A stretch of 38,192 nucleotides of DNA from Acetitomaculum ruminis DSM 5522 (GTDB taxonomy: Bacteria; Bacillota; Clostridia; Lachnospirales; Lachnospiraceae): contig NZ_FOJY01000012.1 in NCBI RefSeq assembly GCF_900112085.1, positions 68,835 through 107,026 on the forward strand. Direction: 5' to 3'. This document shows positions 18,531 through 27,341 of this stretch, piece by piece (position 1 is the stretch's first letter; every line of letters begins with the position of its first letter). The position numbers and the translations under genes are program-made. Under the pieces are notes generated by a model. The model was not told the origin of the DNA and searched no databases. It worked only from the letters and a program-made list of their open reading frames with translations.

Positions 18531-18625
18531 GTCAGAAGGGGTTAAAGCCCCTTCTGACAGGTGGCACAAAGTGCCACTGCGTTCATGAGGAAGTAGCGAA
18601 GCGGATTCCGAATGTCCGCTTTACA
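18531..18625 (+). repeat. Structured repeat, copy 2
   Basis: Full length in this window. GTCAGAAGGGG (18531-18541) pairs with CCCCTTCTGAC (18548-18558); GTGGCAC pairs with GTGCCAC (18561-18577); AAGCGGA (18599-18605) pairs with TCCGCTT (18615-18621). The single-stranded part between the last two reads TGCGTTCATGAGGAAGTAG. It matches copy 1 (positions 1-79) in the same orientation, so the two copies form direct repeats around the giant surface protein and the EPS operon. Function unknown; a mobile non-autonomous element, RNA element or recombination site are the options. Confidence 0.8.
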
Positions 18626-18647
18626 TAATAGCTATTAATAAGAAATT

Positions 18648-18682
18648 AAGTCATGGTAGTTAAAAATTACCATGACTTTTTT
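18648..18682 (+). terminator. Rho-independent terminator before the amidohydrolase
   Basis: AAGTCATGGTA (18648-18658) pairs perfectly with TACCATGACTT (18668-18678), followed by TTTT. It may end transcription of the EPS operon or of the repeat element. The gap 18477-18807 thus holds, in order, a hairpin, the repeat, this terminator, a palindrome and a promoter. Confidence 0.85.
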
Positions 18683-18738
18683 GTGAAAAAATTACAAAAT
18701 ATTAGACTTTATTTACCAGACATATTATGTTTTTTACA

Positions 18739-18787
18739 AATTAAATCGATTTAATTATTGATGGCAACTATAGGTTTTATTTATAAC
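18739..18787 (+). promoter_or_regulatory. Perfect 18-bp palindrome upstream of a promoter for the amidohydrolase gene
   Basis: AATTAAATCGATTTAATT (18739-18756) is a perfect palindrome. TTGATG (18758-18763) and TTATAA (18781-18786) are spaced 17 bases apart, giving a plausible promoter for the gene at 18808, which has an AGGAGGA ribosome site at 18794-18800. The palindrome abuts the -35 hexamer, the typical position for an operator bound by a dimeric regulator. Confidence 0.5.
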
Positions 18788-18807
18788 AGATTTAGGAGGA
18801 ATATGTA

Positions 18808-20643
18808 ATGAAAAAGAAGAGAGTGCTGGCTGTTCTACTGGCAATTGGAATGGCATGTTCACTATGTGCTTGTACCGGTGGTGAAAAAGATTCTGATACA
18901 AAATCTGAAAATACTAAAAAAGAAACAAAACAGACATCAGAAAATACAGATGATAGTAAAAATGATGCCACCATTAACAGTGATAGTACAGTAATTTACA
19001 CAAATGCAGGAAACATTCTTACTGAAGATGATGAAACCCAGGGTGCTACTGTCTTTGCTGTAAAGGATGGCAAGTTTGTATATGTGGGAAATGATGTAGA
19101 AGAGGTTGAAAAAGATGATAATACGGTAACAGTGGATTTAGAGGGTAAATATGTTACGCCAAATCTTATTGATGCCCATACCCATCCGGGGACAGTTGCC
19201 ATGACAAAGTGGTGTACTGAAATCGACGGAGAAACAAAGGAAGAACTTTTAACCCAGATAGAAGAAGCGCTTTCCGAAAAAGATATAGAAGAAGAACCAT
19301 ACGTATTTTTCAAGTCATTTCCAAGTGATTTATTTGGAGAAGAAGGACCTAAAAAAGAATGGCTTGATGATATATGCAAGAAACTTGATAAGGATTTTGC
19401 AATAGCAGTATCTGACTTTAATGACCATAGTGTCTGGGTAAATTCAAAATGGCTTGAGATTTATACAATGGATGAAAATGCTACAACAGAAGGCTTTAAT
19501 ACAAATGCCGATGGCAGTTACACTGGCTATATATCAGAGCTACATTGGATGGATTATATGGATTCGTTTTATGAAAATTTAGGTTGGAAACCACCTATAG
19601 ATGCTACTGAGGAACTTATGTCTATAGTAACGGATGATTTAAAACAATGGGGTATGACCGGAGTATTTGATGCATATATTGAAAGTGATGAGCAGGTGGA
19701 ATCAGTCAGTCAGCTTGATAAAGATGGAAAGTTAAATATGTATTATGATCTTTCCGTAAAACTTCCACAATTTAAAGACCTTGAAGATGTGATTGCAAGG
19801 ATTAAAAGGCTTAATGATAATTATTCAACAGATCATGTTAAAGTTGATACCATAAAGATATTTTATGATGGAACAAATGAAGCTGGAACTTCAGCTTTGG
19901 TAGACGGACTTGCTACAGATCCAAATAATCATGGTTATCTTTTGATGAATGAAGATGAAACCTATCAGGTTTTAAAAAGAGCCAATGAAGAAAAACTTGA
20001 TGTACAATTTCATATGGTAGGAGATTTGGCTTTTCGCCAGGCATGTGATGCAACACAACGTCTTGAAAATGAAATTGGACAACTTGACAGTCAGGTAGAG
20101 TTTTGTCATTGTGAATATATTAATCCGGCAGACAGGGAGCGCCCTGCAAAACTTGGCATAATAATTAACTGGACACCTCAATGGTCAGGCGGATATTTTG
20201 GAGAGGCAGCAAGGACATATCTTGGTGATGAGCGTTATAACGATATGTATCAGTTTAATCCTACTATAGAAGCCGGAGGCATTGTGACCTTTGGTTCTGA
20301 TATATATTCCTGGGATGAAGAACAAAGAGCTAATCCGTATTTTGGAATGCAGACAGCCATGACCCGTGTTGATATTGAATATCCTCTTGAGGACGAAAAT
20401 GGCAATCCAAAGGCAAGGGAAAGTGAATCGGCTAAGCTTTCTTTGGAAAATCTTCTTAAAGGATATACCATAAATGCAGCTATCGCCCTTAGGGTAGATG
20501 ATGTAACAGGTTCAATTACCAAAGGGAAATCAGCAAACTTTAATATATACGAAAAAGACTTATTTGATGTTGATGTAGAAGAATTAAAGGATGTGCTTCC
20601 TGAAAAGGTTTATTTTGAAGGAAATATAATAGCAGAAAATTAA
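18808..20643 (+). CDS. Lipoprotein amidohydrolase (amidohydrolase family 3, YtcJ-like)
   Basis: 611 residues with a lipoprotein signal peptide: hydrophobic 5-20 and lipobox LCAC giving Cys22 as the lipidated residue, then an acidic/Ser/Thr-rich linker to about residue 58. The metal site is that of amidohydrolase family 3: H124-T-H126 in LIDAHTHPG, a lysine in the KIFYDGTNEAG region (near 350), further histidines in QFHMVGD and FCHCEY, and Asp in FGSDIYSW. The C-terminus has the family's GYTINAAIALR...GSITKGKSANF close. Such enzymes hydrolyse exocyclic or N-acyl amide bonds; the natural substrate here is unknown. It is membrane-anchored on the outside. Monocistronic, with its own promoter and a terminator at 20667. 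Not clearly related to the EPS genes. Confidence 0.88.
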   Translation: MKKKRVLAVLLAIGMACSLCACTGGEKDSDTKSENTKKETKQTSENTDDSKNDATINSDSTVIYTNAGNILTEDDETQGATVFAVKDGKFVYVGNDVEEVEKDDNTVTVDLEGKYVTPNLIDAHTHPGTVAMTKWCTEIDGETKEELLTQIEEALSEKDIEEEPYVFFKSFPSDLFGEEGPKKEWLDDICKKLDKDFAIAVSDFNDHSVWVNSKWLEIYTMDENATTEGFNTNADGSYTGYISELHWMDYMDSFYENLGWKPPIDATEELMSIVTDDLKQWGMTGVFDAYIESDEQVESVSQLDKDGKLNMYYDLSVKLPQFKDLEDVIARIKRLNDNYSTDHVKVDTIKIFYDGTNEAGTSALVDGLATDPNNHGYLLMNEDETYQVLKRANEEKLDVQFHMVGDLAFRQACDATQRLENEIGQLDSQVEFCHCEYINPADRERPAKLGIIINWTPQWSGGYFGEAARTYLGDERYNDMYQFNPTIEAGGIVTFGSDIYSWDEEQRANPYFGMQTAMTRVDIEYPLEDENGNPKARESESAKLSLENLLKGYTINAAIALRVDDVTGSITKGKSANFNIYEKDLFDVDVEELKDVLPEKVYFEGNIIAEN

Positions 20644-20666
20644 TAGTATACATGAGGTCAATTTAC

Positions 20667-20701
20667 AAAAGGCTCCTGCCGGAAAAGGTGGGAGTCTTTT
20701 T
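20667..20701 (+). terminator. Terminator after the amidohydrolase
   Basis: AAAAGGCTCC (20667-20676) pairs with GGAGTCTTTT (20691-20700) including one G-T pair, extended inside by TGCC/GGTG and followed by T. Sits about 23 bases after the stop codon. The 112 bases from here to the next gene contain a TATAAT at 20759-20764 but no convincing -35. Confidence 0.75.
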
Positions 20702-20813
20702 AGGTAGATAAATATAACAATTCTGATGAGTTTGTAGATTTAATAAAATTGTATCTGTTATAATAAACAATACATGTAATTGATAAATTAATTTTTAAAA
20801 AGGATGTAATAAT

Positions 20814-22268
20814 GTGAAAAAAAATAAAATTTTACTGTTTTTGCTTTTATTGTTTTTGAGTTTATTATTATTTAGACAATATAATATTACGCCAAGGTAT
20901 GAAATTAAAGCTGAAGAGATGTCTTCTCTGGCAAATGTTAACTGGAATGATTTAGATTCCTGGCAAAAAGGCTCTTACTCCTATAAAACAGTTGAGTATG
21001 TAAATAATTCACACAGGGTTTGTTTAAAAGAGTTTAAAATGGTAGAAAATGGAGAAGTATATAAGATAAATCTTCCAGAAAATTATACTTTAACAGTCCG
21101 TGAAATGGATGCTGAAAAAATTTATGTAAATAGCAGGACCTTTTATAATGCCACAAGTTATTCTCCTAAGGAAAATGTTAAATATGTGGCAGTATTCGTT
21201 AATGAAGCAAGCAATGCCAAGGTATCCTTTGATACATATAAAGAGATGATAGAAGCAGGACAGATTTATCTGAAAGTAGAAAAAAATGAATCAGACGAGT
21301 CTCTTGTTGATGAGCTTTATGAAAGTGCAGATGATTTTGAAGTAGATGAAGATTTGGACGAGTTTGATAATAAGGAGATTGAAAACTATGAAAGCTATGA
21401 GCTGACAGAGCAGCCAAATAGTGGTCAGGATATAATCACATATGAAAAAGAAGGCATTGAATCAATGGATTCTATAGTAAAAGATACTACAATTATAGAA
21501 AATTGTGATCTTAAGGATATGTCTTTCTGGGGGTCGTATAAGTATGATTATAATACTGGAAAACTGGTAACAAATCATAACAGAATTTGTTTAACCGATT
21601 TTAAGACCTTTATAGAAGGTGAAAAATTTAGGGTTGTAGTACCTGAGGACATGATTTTAGTAGTAAGGGAAATGAACGAAGACCTAGAAAGGATTGTAAA
21701 CAAAAGTCTTCATAACGGAGGAGAATATGTACCCTCGGCAAATGCAGTCTATATAGGTATTATGGTTTATAAAGCGGATAACAGTCATTGTAATTATGAT
21801 ACCTATAAAAACTATATAGAAAATGGACAGATACAATTCAATCCGTCAAAAACCATAGAAAATATGTCGATTATATCTGACGGAACAGTAGTTATAGATA
21901 CAAATGATAAGGGAATCCTTAATAATGTGAATTTTTCTAATTTAAATAATTGGAAAAAAGGAGCGTATTGTCCTTGTGGTGATAACTATTCCACTTCAAT
22001 AGCTGCCTTAAGTTTAAAAGAAAGTAAGAAAATAGCAAAAGGAACCTCTTATACTTTACATCTTCCTGATAAATACAAGATGGTAATAACCGAATTTGAT
22101 GAAAATAATAATTTTTTAGGAAGGGTAAATGTACTTAATGAAGGAGTATATAAACCCGGTGCTTTTGTATATAAAGTTGGAATAAGTATTGAAAGCTTTG
22201 ATGGTTCAAATGTTAAAAATAAGGTTTACAAGGCTTTGGTAAGTTCGGGAGATTTGAGTTTTAAATAA
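20814..22268 (+). CDS. Exported protein with three copies of an unnamed approx. 100-residue repeat
   Basis: 484 residues from GTG 20814; the ATG two bases earlier would read ATG-TGA and stop at once, and AGGA lies at 20801-20804. An N-terminal hydrophobic helix (8-20) marks it as exported or membrane-anchored. Three homologous segments follow, about 43-150, 233-340 and 384-484. Each starts with a W-containing hydrophobic turn (DLDSWQKGSY, DMSFWGSYKY, NLNNWKKGAY), then a basic CLxxF/LSLKE strand, a LPxxYxxxVxEM/EF strand and a final FDTYKxxIExGQI element. Segments 1 and 2 are linked by an acidic stretch (190-215). I do not recognise the domain. Beta-rich composition and position between surface genes suggest a surface or secreted role. 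Confidence 0.7.
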   Translation: MKKNKILLFLLLLFLSLLLFRQYNITPRYEIKAEEMSSLANVNWNDLDSWQKGSYSYKTVEYVNNSHRVCLKEFKMVENGEVYKINLPENYTLTVREMDAEKIYVNSRTFYNATSYSPKENVKYVAVFVNEASNAKVSFDTYKEMIEAGQIYLKVEKNESDESLVDELYESADDFEVDEDLDEFDNKEIENYESYELTEQPNSGQDIITYEKEGIESMDSIVKDTTIIENCDLKDMSFWGSYKYDYNTGKLVTNHNRICLTDFKTFIEGEKFRVVVPEDMILVVREMNEDLERIVNKSLHNGGEYVPSANAVYIGIMVYKADNSHCNYDTYKNYIENGQIQFNPSKTIENMSIISDGTVVIDTNDKGILNNVNFSNLNNWKKGAYCPCGDNYSTSIAALSLKESKKIAKGTSYTLHLPDKYKMVITEFDENNNFLGRVNVLNEGVYKPGAFVYKVGISIESFDGSNVKNKVYKALVSSGDLSFK

Positions 22269-22311
22269 ATAAAAGCGTAGGGATGTAATAATCTCTTCGC
22301 TTTTATCTTTT
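22269..22311. terminator. Bidirectional terminator between convergent genes
   Basis: ATAAAAGCG (22269-22277) pairs with CGCTTTTAT (22298-22306), and the inner AGGGAT/ATCTCT extends the stem. T-rich runs follow in both directions, serving the + strand gene at 20814 and the - strand flippase gene at 22312. Confidence 0.8.
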
Positions 22312-23742
22312 TTATTTTATGAAAAATTTTGCTTTAACTTTTGTAAGTAATAAAAAGTGTTTTTCACTCCAGTATAATGACAGACATCCCACAATTAAGG
22401 CCATTATCCATCTAACAATTAAAAGGTCTTTTATAAGAATGGTTCCAAGACCTATGGCTACAGTTACAAGGGAAACTCCATATAGTCCCTTAAAAGAAAA
22501 CAGTGATGAACCATGAATCCTTTTGGCGAGGAAAAAATGGAAGGAAAAATACAAAAAGTAGGTTACTAAGGTAGTATATGCAGCTGCAATATATCCAAAT
22601 CTGCTTATAAAAATATAATTTAAAACAATATTTAAAACAGCAGCTGAAACAGTTCCTATGGCAATGAATTTTGTTTTTTCATAAAAGTATTCAATTTGGG
22701 AAGGAAGAGTATACATAAAAGCAAAATAACCTCCTAAAATTACAGGAATAACACAATCTGCCGAATCCCAATAGGCTTTATCTCCCAGAATTCTTATAAT
22801 CTCCGGAGAAACTAATATTATCAATATGGTAAAAAGTGCCATACCAAGAGCATAAACATTACTTTGCTTTTTAATAGTAGCATAATCTTTTGCGTTCATT
22901 TTTTCATATATCCAGGGTTTCCAAACATTTTGTAAGGAATTGGCAGTAACATTAAACAACGAGTAAATAACATAGGAAAAACTGTAAATACCTGCAGCAT
23001 CTGAATTGACCATTTTTTTAATCATAATTCTGTCAAAAGAAGAAAGAATTATCTGGGAAATACCATGGGGTATAATTGGCAAACTATATATCGTGCCATA
23101 TTTCCAGTAATCAAAATTTATAACAGGTTTTCCAAGTTTAAAAAAGAAAAGTATTATATAACAACCAATCAATATTATTGGAAGCGCCATGCCGATTATT
23201 CTTGCAAATAAAACATCACTTTTTAAAACAGTAAGCATAAGTATAATAGAAAGACCCATATTTGATATGGCATTTATGGAGGTAAGTTTTAGGTAGTTTT
23301 GGAAACTATAACTTAAGCTTGCATATATATTATAAAATTGAAAGAGAGAGCTTCCCATACAATGAATAATCAAAATATTAAGAACCAGTCGGTTAAAATC
23401 AAAGGCATCTTTATAAAAAGGAAAGAAAATATTTCCTATAAACAACCATCCTAAGGTACTTAAAATAATAAGCAAAACTAAGGAAGAGATATATTCATTA
23501 AATTTTTCCCCATATTTATATTTTGCATTGTTTAAACTGGAATGAAGAGCCAGTCCCACTATTATATAAAAAATAGCTTCGTAAGAAGTATAATTGCTAA
23601 AATCACCAAAATCCGAGGTGGTCATCAATCTTGAAAAAATCGGAGCAGATAAAAAGGTGATTCCCTTTAATAAATAATTCCCAATTATGTAACCGGCACC
23701 GGCTTTAATAACTTTGTTACCAGATGAATTTTTATTATCCAT
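22312..23742 (-). CDS. wzx: Wzx-type polysaccharide flippase
   Basis: 476 residues, about 12-14 membrane helices. The N-terminal half has the family's G-Y-x(3)-YLLKGITFLSAPIFSRLM pattern (start of helix 1-2) and the middle has SLPIIPHGISQIILSSFDRIMI near 221-242, the SxP...SxxDRxxI signature of MATE/MVF-like polysaccharide exporters. It flips lipid-linked repeat units to the outer face for the Wzy-type polymerase at 10944. It is on the opposite strand and outside both operons. A ribosome site AGGAAGGAA precedes its ATG on the minus strand. It could serve either the first EPS operon, which lacks its own flippase, or another locus. Confidence 0.9.
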   Translation of the reverse strand: MDNKNSSGNKVIKAGAGYIIGNYLLKGITFLSAPIFSRLMTTSDFGDFSNYTSYEAIFYIIVGLALHSSLNNAKYKYGEKFNEYISSLVLLIILSTLGWLFIGNIFFPFYKDAFDFNRLVLNILIIHCMGSSLFQFYNIYASLSYSFQNYLKLTSINAISNMGLSIILMLTVLKSDVLFARIIGMALPIILIGCYIILFFFKLGKPVINFDYWKYGTIYSLPIIPHGISQIILSSFDRIMIKKMVNSDAAGIYSFSYVIYSLFNVTANSLQNVWKPWIYEKMNAKDYATIKKQSNVYALGMALFTILIILVSPEIIRILGDKAYWDSADCVIPVILGGYFAFMYTLPSQIEYFYEKTKFIAIGTVSAAVLNIVLNYIFISRFGYIAAAYTTLVTYFLYFSFHFFLAKRIHGSSLFSFKGLYGVSLVTVAIGLGTILIKDLLIVRWIMALIVGCLSLYWSEKHFLLLTKVKAKFFIK

Positions 23743-24031
23743 GCTTAATTCCTTCCTAAAATAAATTTTTTATCTGGATTCGATTTATACAAATAAACAT
23801 TTTAACATATTTTTTTATAAATAATAAAGTATCTAAAAATATTGTTAGAGAATAAAGATTAAAAATATAAAATAATACTAACATTTGTGTTATAAATATA
23901 GTTTAAAAATGAATTATTATGATAAAATATGATAGTGTGAAAGGGGATATTATTATCTTAACAAGTCAAAAAGATGTAAATATATTCTTTTGATGTTTTT
24001 GTACAAGAAAGTGGTGGAAAGAAGTATTATT
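23743..24031. other. AT-rich divergent intergenic region
   Basis: Space between the start of the flippase gene (minus) and CotH (plus). Candidate minus-strand -10 hexamers (TTAAAAT type) lie about 60 bases before the flippase start, and candidate plus-strand -10 hexamers (TATGATAAAAT, about 23918-23928) lie before CotH. I see no gene, hairpin or repeat. The two operons probably have separate promoters here. Confidence 0.4.
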
Positions 24032-25924
24032 ATGAAAAAAGATTTCAGTATAATAAAAAATAAATTTATTTTCTTAATCTTAAGTCTTATATTAATAGTT
24101 TTATTTGTGTCAGGACTTCTTTTTGATGAAAATACCTTATCAGGTCAGATTTCTTTTAACATCAAATTAAATAATAGTTCAGAAGAAACCTTTTTGTGGG
24201 ATGATGGTCAGGGGAGTTTATATGTTTTTTTACCTTCTTACGCTTCTATGAAAAATCTTAAGATAAAGCATGCAGAAAGTGATTTTTACATTGAGGGTGA
24301 AAGTGCTTTTGATGGAATGGATTGCAGCAGTTTTGAGTTAAATAAGTTTTATAAGGTTGAAAAAAAGGGGCTTTTAAAAAGTAAGTCCTATAAATTAATA
24401 TTTATGAAGTCAGAAAATGTATCCTCTATGCATGTCACCACTGTTTCCGGGGGAATGAAAAGTATTAAATTTAGCAGAGATAATTCAGAACTTTCCAATA
24501 TAAGAATTTATAATGAAAAGGGAATTCTCGATTATCAGGGAGGATATAGTGATAAAATAAAGGGACGCGGAAATACAACCTGGAGTCTGGATAAAAAACC
24601 CTTTACCATAAAATTGGAAAAAGAAGCTAATCTTTTGGGAATGGGTCAGGGGTTTGACTGGGTTCTTTTGGCAAATGGATATGATGAATCAAATATTCGA
24701 AATAAACTGGTTTATGATTTTGCATCTAAATTTCTTAAAACATGGTCTCCAGAAAGCAGATATATTGACCTTTACATTAATGGAGAATATATGGGACTGT
24801 ATCTCTTGACAGAAAAAATAGGTGTTTCTAAAGAAAGATTTAAAGCCGGTGAAAATGGTGCTCTAATCCAGCTGACACAAGATTATAAAATAAAGGATAA
24901 GGATACAGTTATTAACTATAAAAACAGAAATTTTATATTAGAATATCCTTATGAAATTAATGAAAAACAGCTTAATGAATTAACAAATGCAATAAAAAGT
25001 GTTGATGATGCACTAAAAAACGATGATTCTAAAAGTTTGGACAAGTTAATTGACATTGATTCAATGGCTAAGAAATTTTTAATAGATGAAGTTTTTTTAA
25101 ATAAAGATGAGGATGAAGTCAGTTCCTATTATTACTATGACGCTGAATATAATAAACTTTTTGCAGGTCCAATATGGGATTATGATTTATGTTTAGGAAA
25201 TGATGCCGGTATGTATACTGATGAGTCAAAAGATTATAAACAGATTTTGTCCTTAAATAAAGTTTGGTATAAATATTTATATGAAAATGAATATTTTAAA
25301 GACTATGTAATTGACTTATATAAAAAAGAGTTTAGGAGCTTGTATAATAGATATATTGAAGAAAGAACAGATATTTTACTTGATGAGATTAACACTTCAG
25401 CTAAAATGAATGCTATAAGGTGGAATCAGCTTAAGGAAAAAATATATGATAATGGAATTATTTTAAAAACTCATGACAGTATAATGATTTTAAAAGATTT
25501 TATAAAAAACAGGATTAATTTTTTAGATGATTTATGGCTTAATGATAAATATTGCCTTGTAACTGTAATGAAAGATAAAGATATAGTTTTTGATTATGTC
25601 TATGTTAAAAAGGGTGAAACAATAAAAGAACTTCCTGATGCACAAGAGTTTAAAGCAGCAGATATTATTTACTGGTATTTACCGGATGGAAGTAAATATG
25701 ATGATTCAGTAAAAATAGAAGATGATATGGTAATATATCCTAAATTATCCTTTAGTGGTGGAAATGCATTAAATAAGTTAGTAGGTAAGGTTATGGAAAA
25801 CCAGATGTTTATCTTGCCACTTTTGTTTTGTGGTATTTGGGGTATATTGGGGCTAATTCTTTTATTCAATGATATAAAAATAAACGGTAACTTTACAAGA
25901 AAGAAAGATGGGGGAAATGGATAA
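24032..25924 (+). CDS. cotH: CotH-family protein kinase, membrane-anchored
   Basis: 630 residues from ATG 24032 (AAAGAAG about 8 bases upstream; ATG 23993 and an upstream TTG lack a site). A signal-anchor helix spans about 10-31; another helix near 592-613 is the C-terminal anchor. The CotH domain (about 150-450) shows GRGNTTW near 177, the K-P-F-T-I-K-L pattern, NGYDESNIRNKL, VFLNKDEDEVSSYYYY and GPIWDYDLCLGN near 382-394. CotH proteins are Fam20C-like protein kinases that phosphorylate Ser on secreted/spore-coat proteins. It overlaps the VTC-domain gene, starting the CotH-VTC-DUF4956 trio that is seen together in many Firmicutes. The catalytic target is unknown. Confidence 0.85.
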   Translation: MKKDFSIIKNKFIFLILSLILIVLFVSGLLFDENTLSGQISFNIKLNNSSEETFLWDDGQGSLYVFLPSYASMKNLKIKHAESDFYIEGESAFDGMDCSSFELNKFYKVEKKGLLKSKSYKLIFMKSENVSSMHVTTVSGGMKSIKFSRDNSELSNIRIYNEKGILDYQGGYSDKIKGRGNTTWSLDKKPFTIKLEKEANLLGMGQGFDWVLLANGYDESNIRNKLVYDFASKFLKTWSPESRYIDLYINGEYMGLYLLTEKIGVSKERFKAGENGALIQLTQDYKIKDKDTVINYKNRNFILEYPYEINEKQLNELTNAIKSVDDALKNDDSKSLDKLIDIDSMAKKFLIDEVFLNKDEDEVSSYYYYDAEYNKLFAGPIWDYDLCLGNDAGMYTDESKDYKQILSLNKVWYKYLYENEYFKDYVIDLYKKEFRSLYNRYIEERTDILLDEINTSAKMNAIRWNQLKEKIYDNGIILKTHDSIMILKDFIKNRINFLDDLWLNDKYCLVTVMKDKDIVFDYVYVKKGETIKELPDAQEFKAADIIYWYLPDGSKYDDSVKIEDDMVIYPKLSFSGGNALNKLVGKVMENQMFILPLLFCGIWGILGLILLFNDIKINGNFTRKKDGGNG

Positions 25925-26603
25925 GAAGTATAGGCATGAAATAAAATATCTTATATCAAAAGGGCAACTTGAGATTTTAAAGACGAGGCTAGACGGTCTT
26001 ATAAAAAAAGATCCTCATGTGGGTAAAGATGGCAAATACAATATTTGTAGTTTATATTTTGATGATTATTATAACAGTTGTTATTATGAAAATGAAAATG
26101 GAACTGATCCAAGGGAAAAATATAGGATTCGCATTTATAACCATTCTACAAAAAAGATAACCTTGGAATGTAAAAGAAAAATGCGAGGGAAAAATATAAA
26201 AAATTCCTGTCCTTTAACATTAAATGAAGCAAAAATTTTAAGTCAGGGGAAATATATTGAAAATTATTTTAGTAGCTATCCGTTGATGAACAAATTTCAA
26301 ATAGACATGAAAACAAGACTTTTTCGTCCTGTGGTAATTGTTGATTATGACAGATACCCTTATGTTTATAAAGATGGAAATGTACGAATTACGCTGGATA
26401 CAAATATAGCCGCTTCTTCGTTATATGAAAAATTTTTGGAAGGGGGATTTGCAAAAAGACCGGTAATGCCGAAGGGATTACAGCTTTTAGAAGTTAAATA
26501 TGACGAATATTTGCCGGATTTTATTTACAGAAGTCTACAACTGGAAAATCTGAGACAGACTGCGTATTCCAAATATTATATTTGCAGAAGGTTTAATTTA
26601 TAA
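25908..26603 (+). CDS. VTC-domain polyphosphate polymerase-like protein
   Basis: 231 residues. Conserved VTC/CYTH-like features: RHEIKYL at the N-terminus, LYFDDYYNS near 49-57, YRIRIYN near 70-76 and LECKRKM near 83-89, a strand-rich basic tunnel used by VTC proteins to bind polyphosphate and ATP. Further on, DYDRYPY and the closing LLEVKYDEYLPDF. Family members with this layout make or handle inorganic polyphosphate, though the bacterial CotH-linked ones may have different roles. ATG 25917 (residue 4) is also possible. It overlaps CotH by 17 bases and is followed by DUF4956. Confidence 0.85.
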   Translation: MGEMDKKYRHEIKYLISKGQLEILKTRLDGLIKKDPHVGKDGKYNICSLYFDDYYNSCYYENENGTDPREKYRIRIYNHSTKKITLECKRKMRGKNIKNSCPLTLNEAKILSQGKYIENYFSSYPLMNKFQIDMKTRLFRPVVIVDYDRYPYVYKDGNVRITLDTNIAASSLYEKFLEGGFAKRPVMPKGLQLLEVKYDEYLPDFIYRSLQLENLRQTAYSKYYICRRFNL

Positions 26604-26640
26604 TTTTAGTTTGTATTAAAGATAACTATTGGAGGAGATT

Positions 26641-27318
26641 ATGACAACATTAAAAGACATTTTTAAAAAATCATTTCTTGAAGGTTACAATAGTACTGAT
26701 ATTAATGTTCAGTCAGTGCTTGTGGCTTTACTTCTTACAGCTATAATTGCAGCTTATATTTTTATAGCATACAAGGTTATGACAAGAAAAACCTTTTACT
26801 CAAAAAATTTTAATATTTCCCTTGTAGGGGTTGCTTTAGTTACAGCCGCTATTATAATTACTATACAATCAAGTGTAGTGGTATCTCTTGGTATGGTAGG
26901 TGCTTTGTCTATTGTTCGTTTTCGTACGGCAGTTAAAGATCCGTTAGATCTTATGTTTTTGTTCTGGGCAATAAGCACCGGGATAATTTGTGGAGCCGGG
27001 TTTGCGGAATATGCCATTATATTAGCCTTGTTTTTAACTGTAGTACTTTGGATTTTAGACCATATTCCATTGGCGAAGGTACCAATGATTTTAGTGATTA
27101 ATGCGTCAGATATAGATTTAGAAGATAAGATAATAGAAATAATGAAATCAAATGTCACTTATTACAAAGTTAAATCAAGAAATATGACATCAGAGGATTT
27201 AAATTTAACAATTGAAGTAAGAACAAATAAAGCAAGTCAATTGGTTAGAGGTTTAATGAATATAGAAAATGTTATTTCAGCATCTCTTATTTCTCATGAT
27301 GGTGAGGTGACTTTTTAA
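26641..27318 (+). CDS. DUF4956 membrane protein
   Basis: 225 residues from ATG 26641, chosen over TTG 26629 because GGAGGAG (26631-26637) fits the ATG. Four membrane helices (about 27-45, 58-78, 86-105 around MVGALSIVRFRTAVKDP, 113-133). The latter motif is the DUF4956 signature. The C-terminal 75 residues (about 145-225) are a soluble cytoplasmic alpha/beta domain of ferredoxin-like appearance. DUF4956 genes commonly follow CotH and VTC-domain genes; the function is unknown, with membrane-coupled transport or regulation of polyphosphate/CotH activity being possible. Confidence 0.85.
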   Translation: MTTLKDIFKKSFLEGYNSTDINVQSVLVALLLTAIIAAYIFIAYKVMTRKTFYSKNFNISLVGVALVTAAIIITIQSSVVVSLGMVGALSIVRFRTAVKDPLDLMFLFWAISTGIICGAGFAEYAIILALFLTVVLWILDHIPLAKVPMILVINASDIDLEDKIIEIMKSNVTYYKVKSRNMTSEDLNLTIEVRTNKASQLVRGLMNIENVISASLISHDGEVTF

Positions 27319-27341
27319 GATTTTAGATTTAGGAGGTTTAA

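Noticed and set aside
18531-18625. The repeat as a CRISPR or tRNA-derived element
   Set aside because: Only two copies are seen, they are not regularly spaced, and no tRNA-like arms or anticodon are present.
18996-19379. Minus-strand frame of 127 codons inside the amidohydrolase gene
   Set aside because: Serine/threonine-rich shadow of a well-supported coding gene; no ribosome site.
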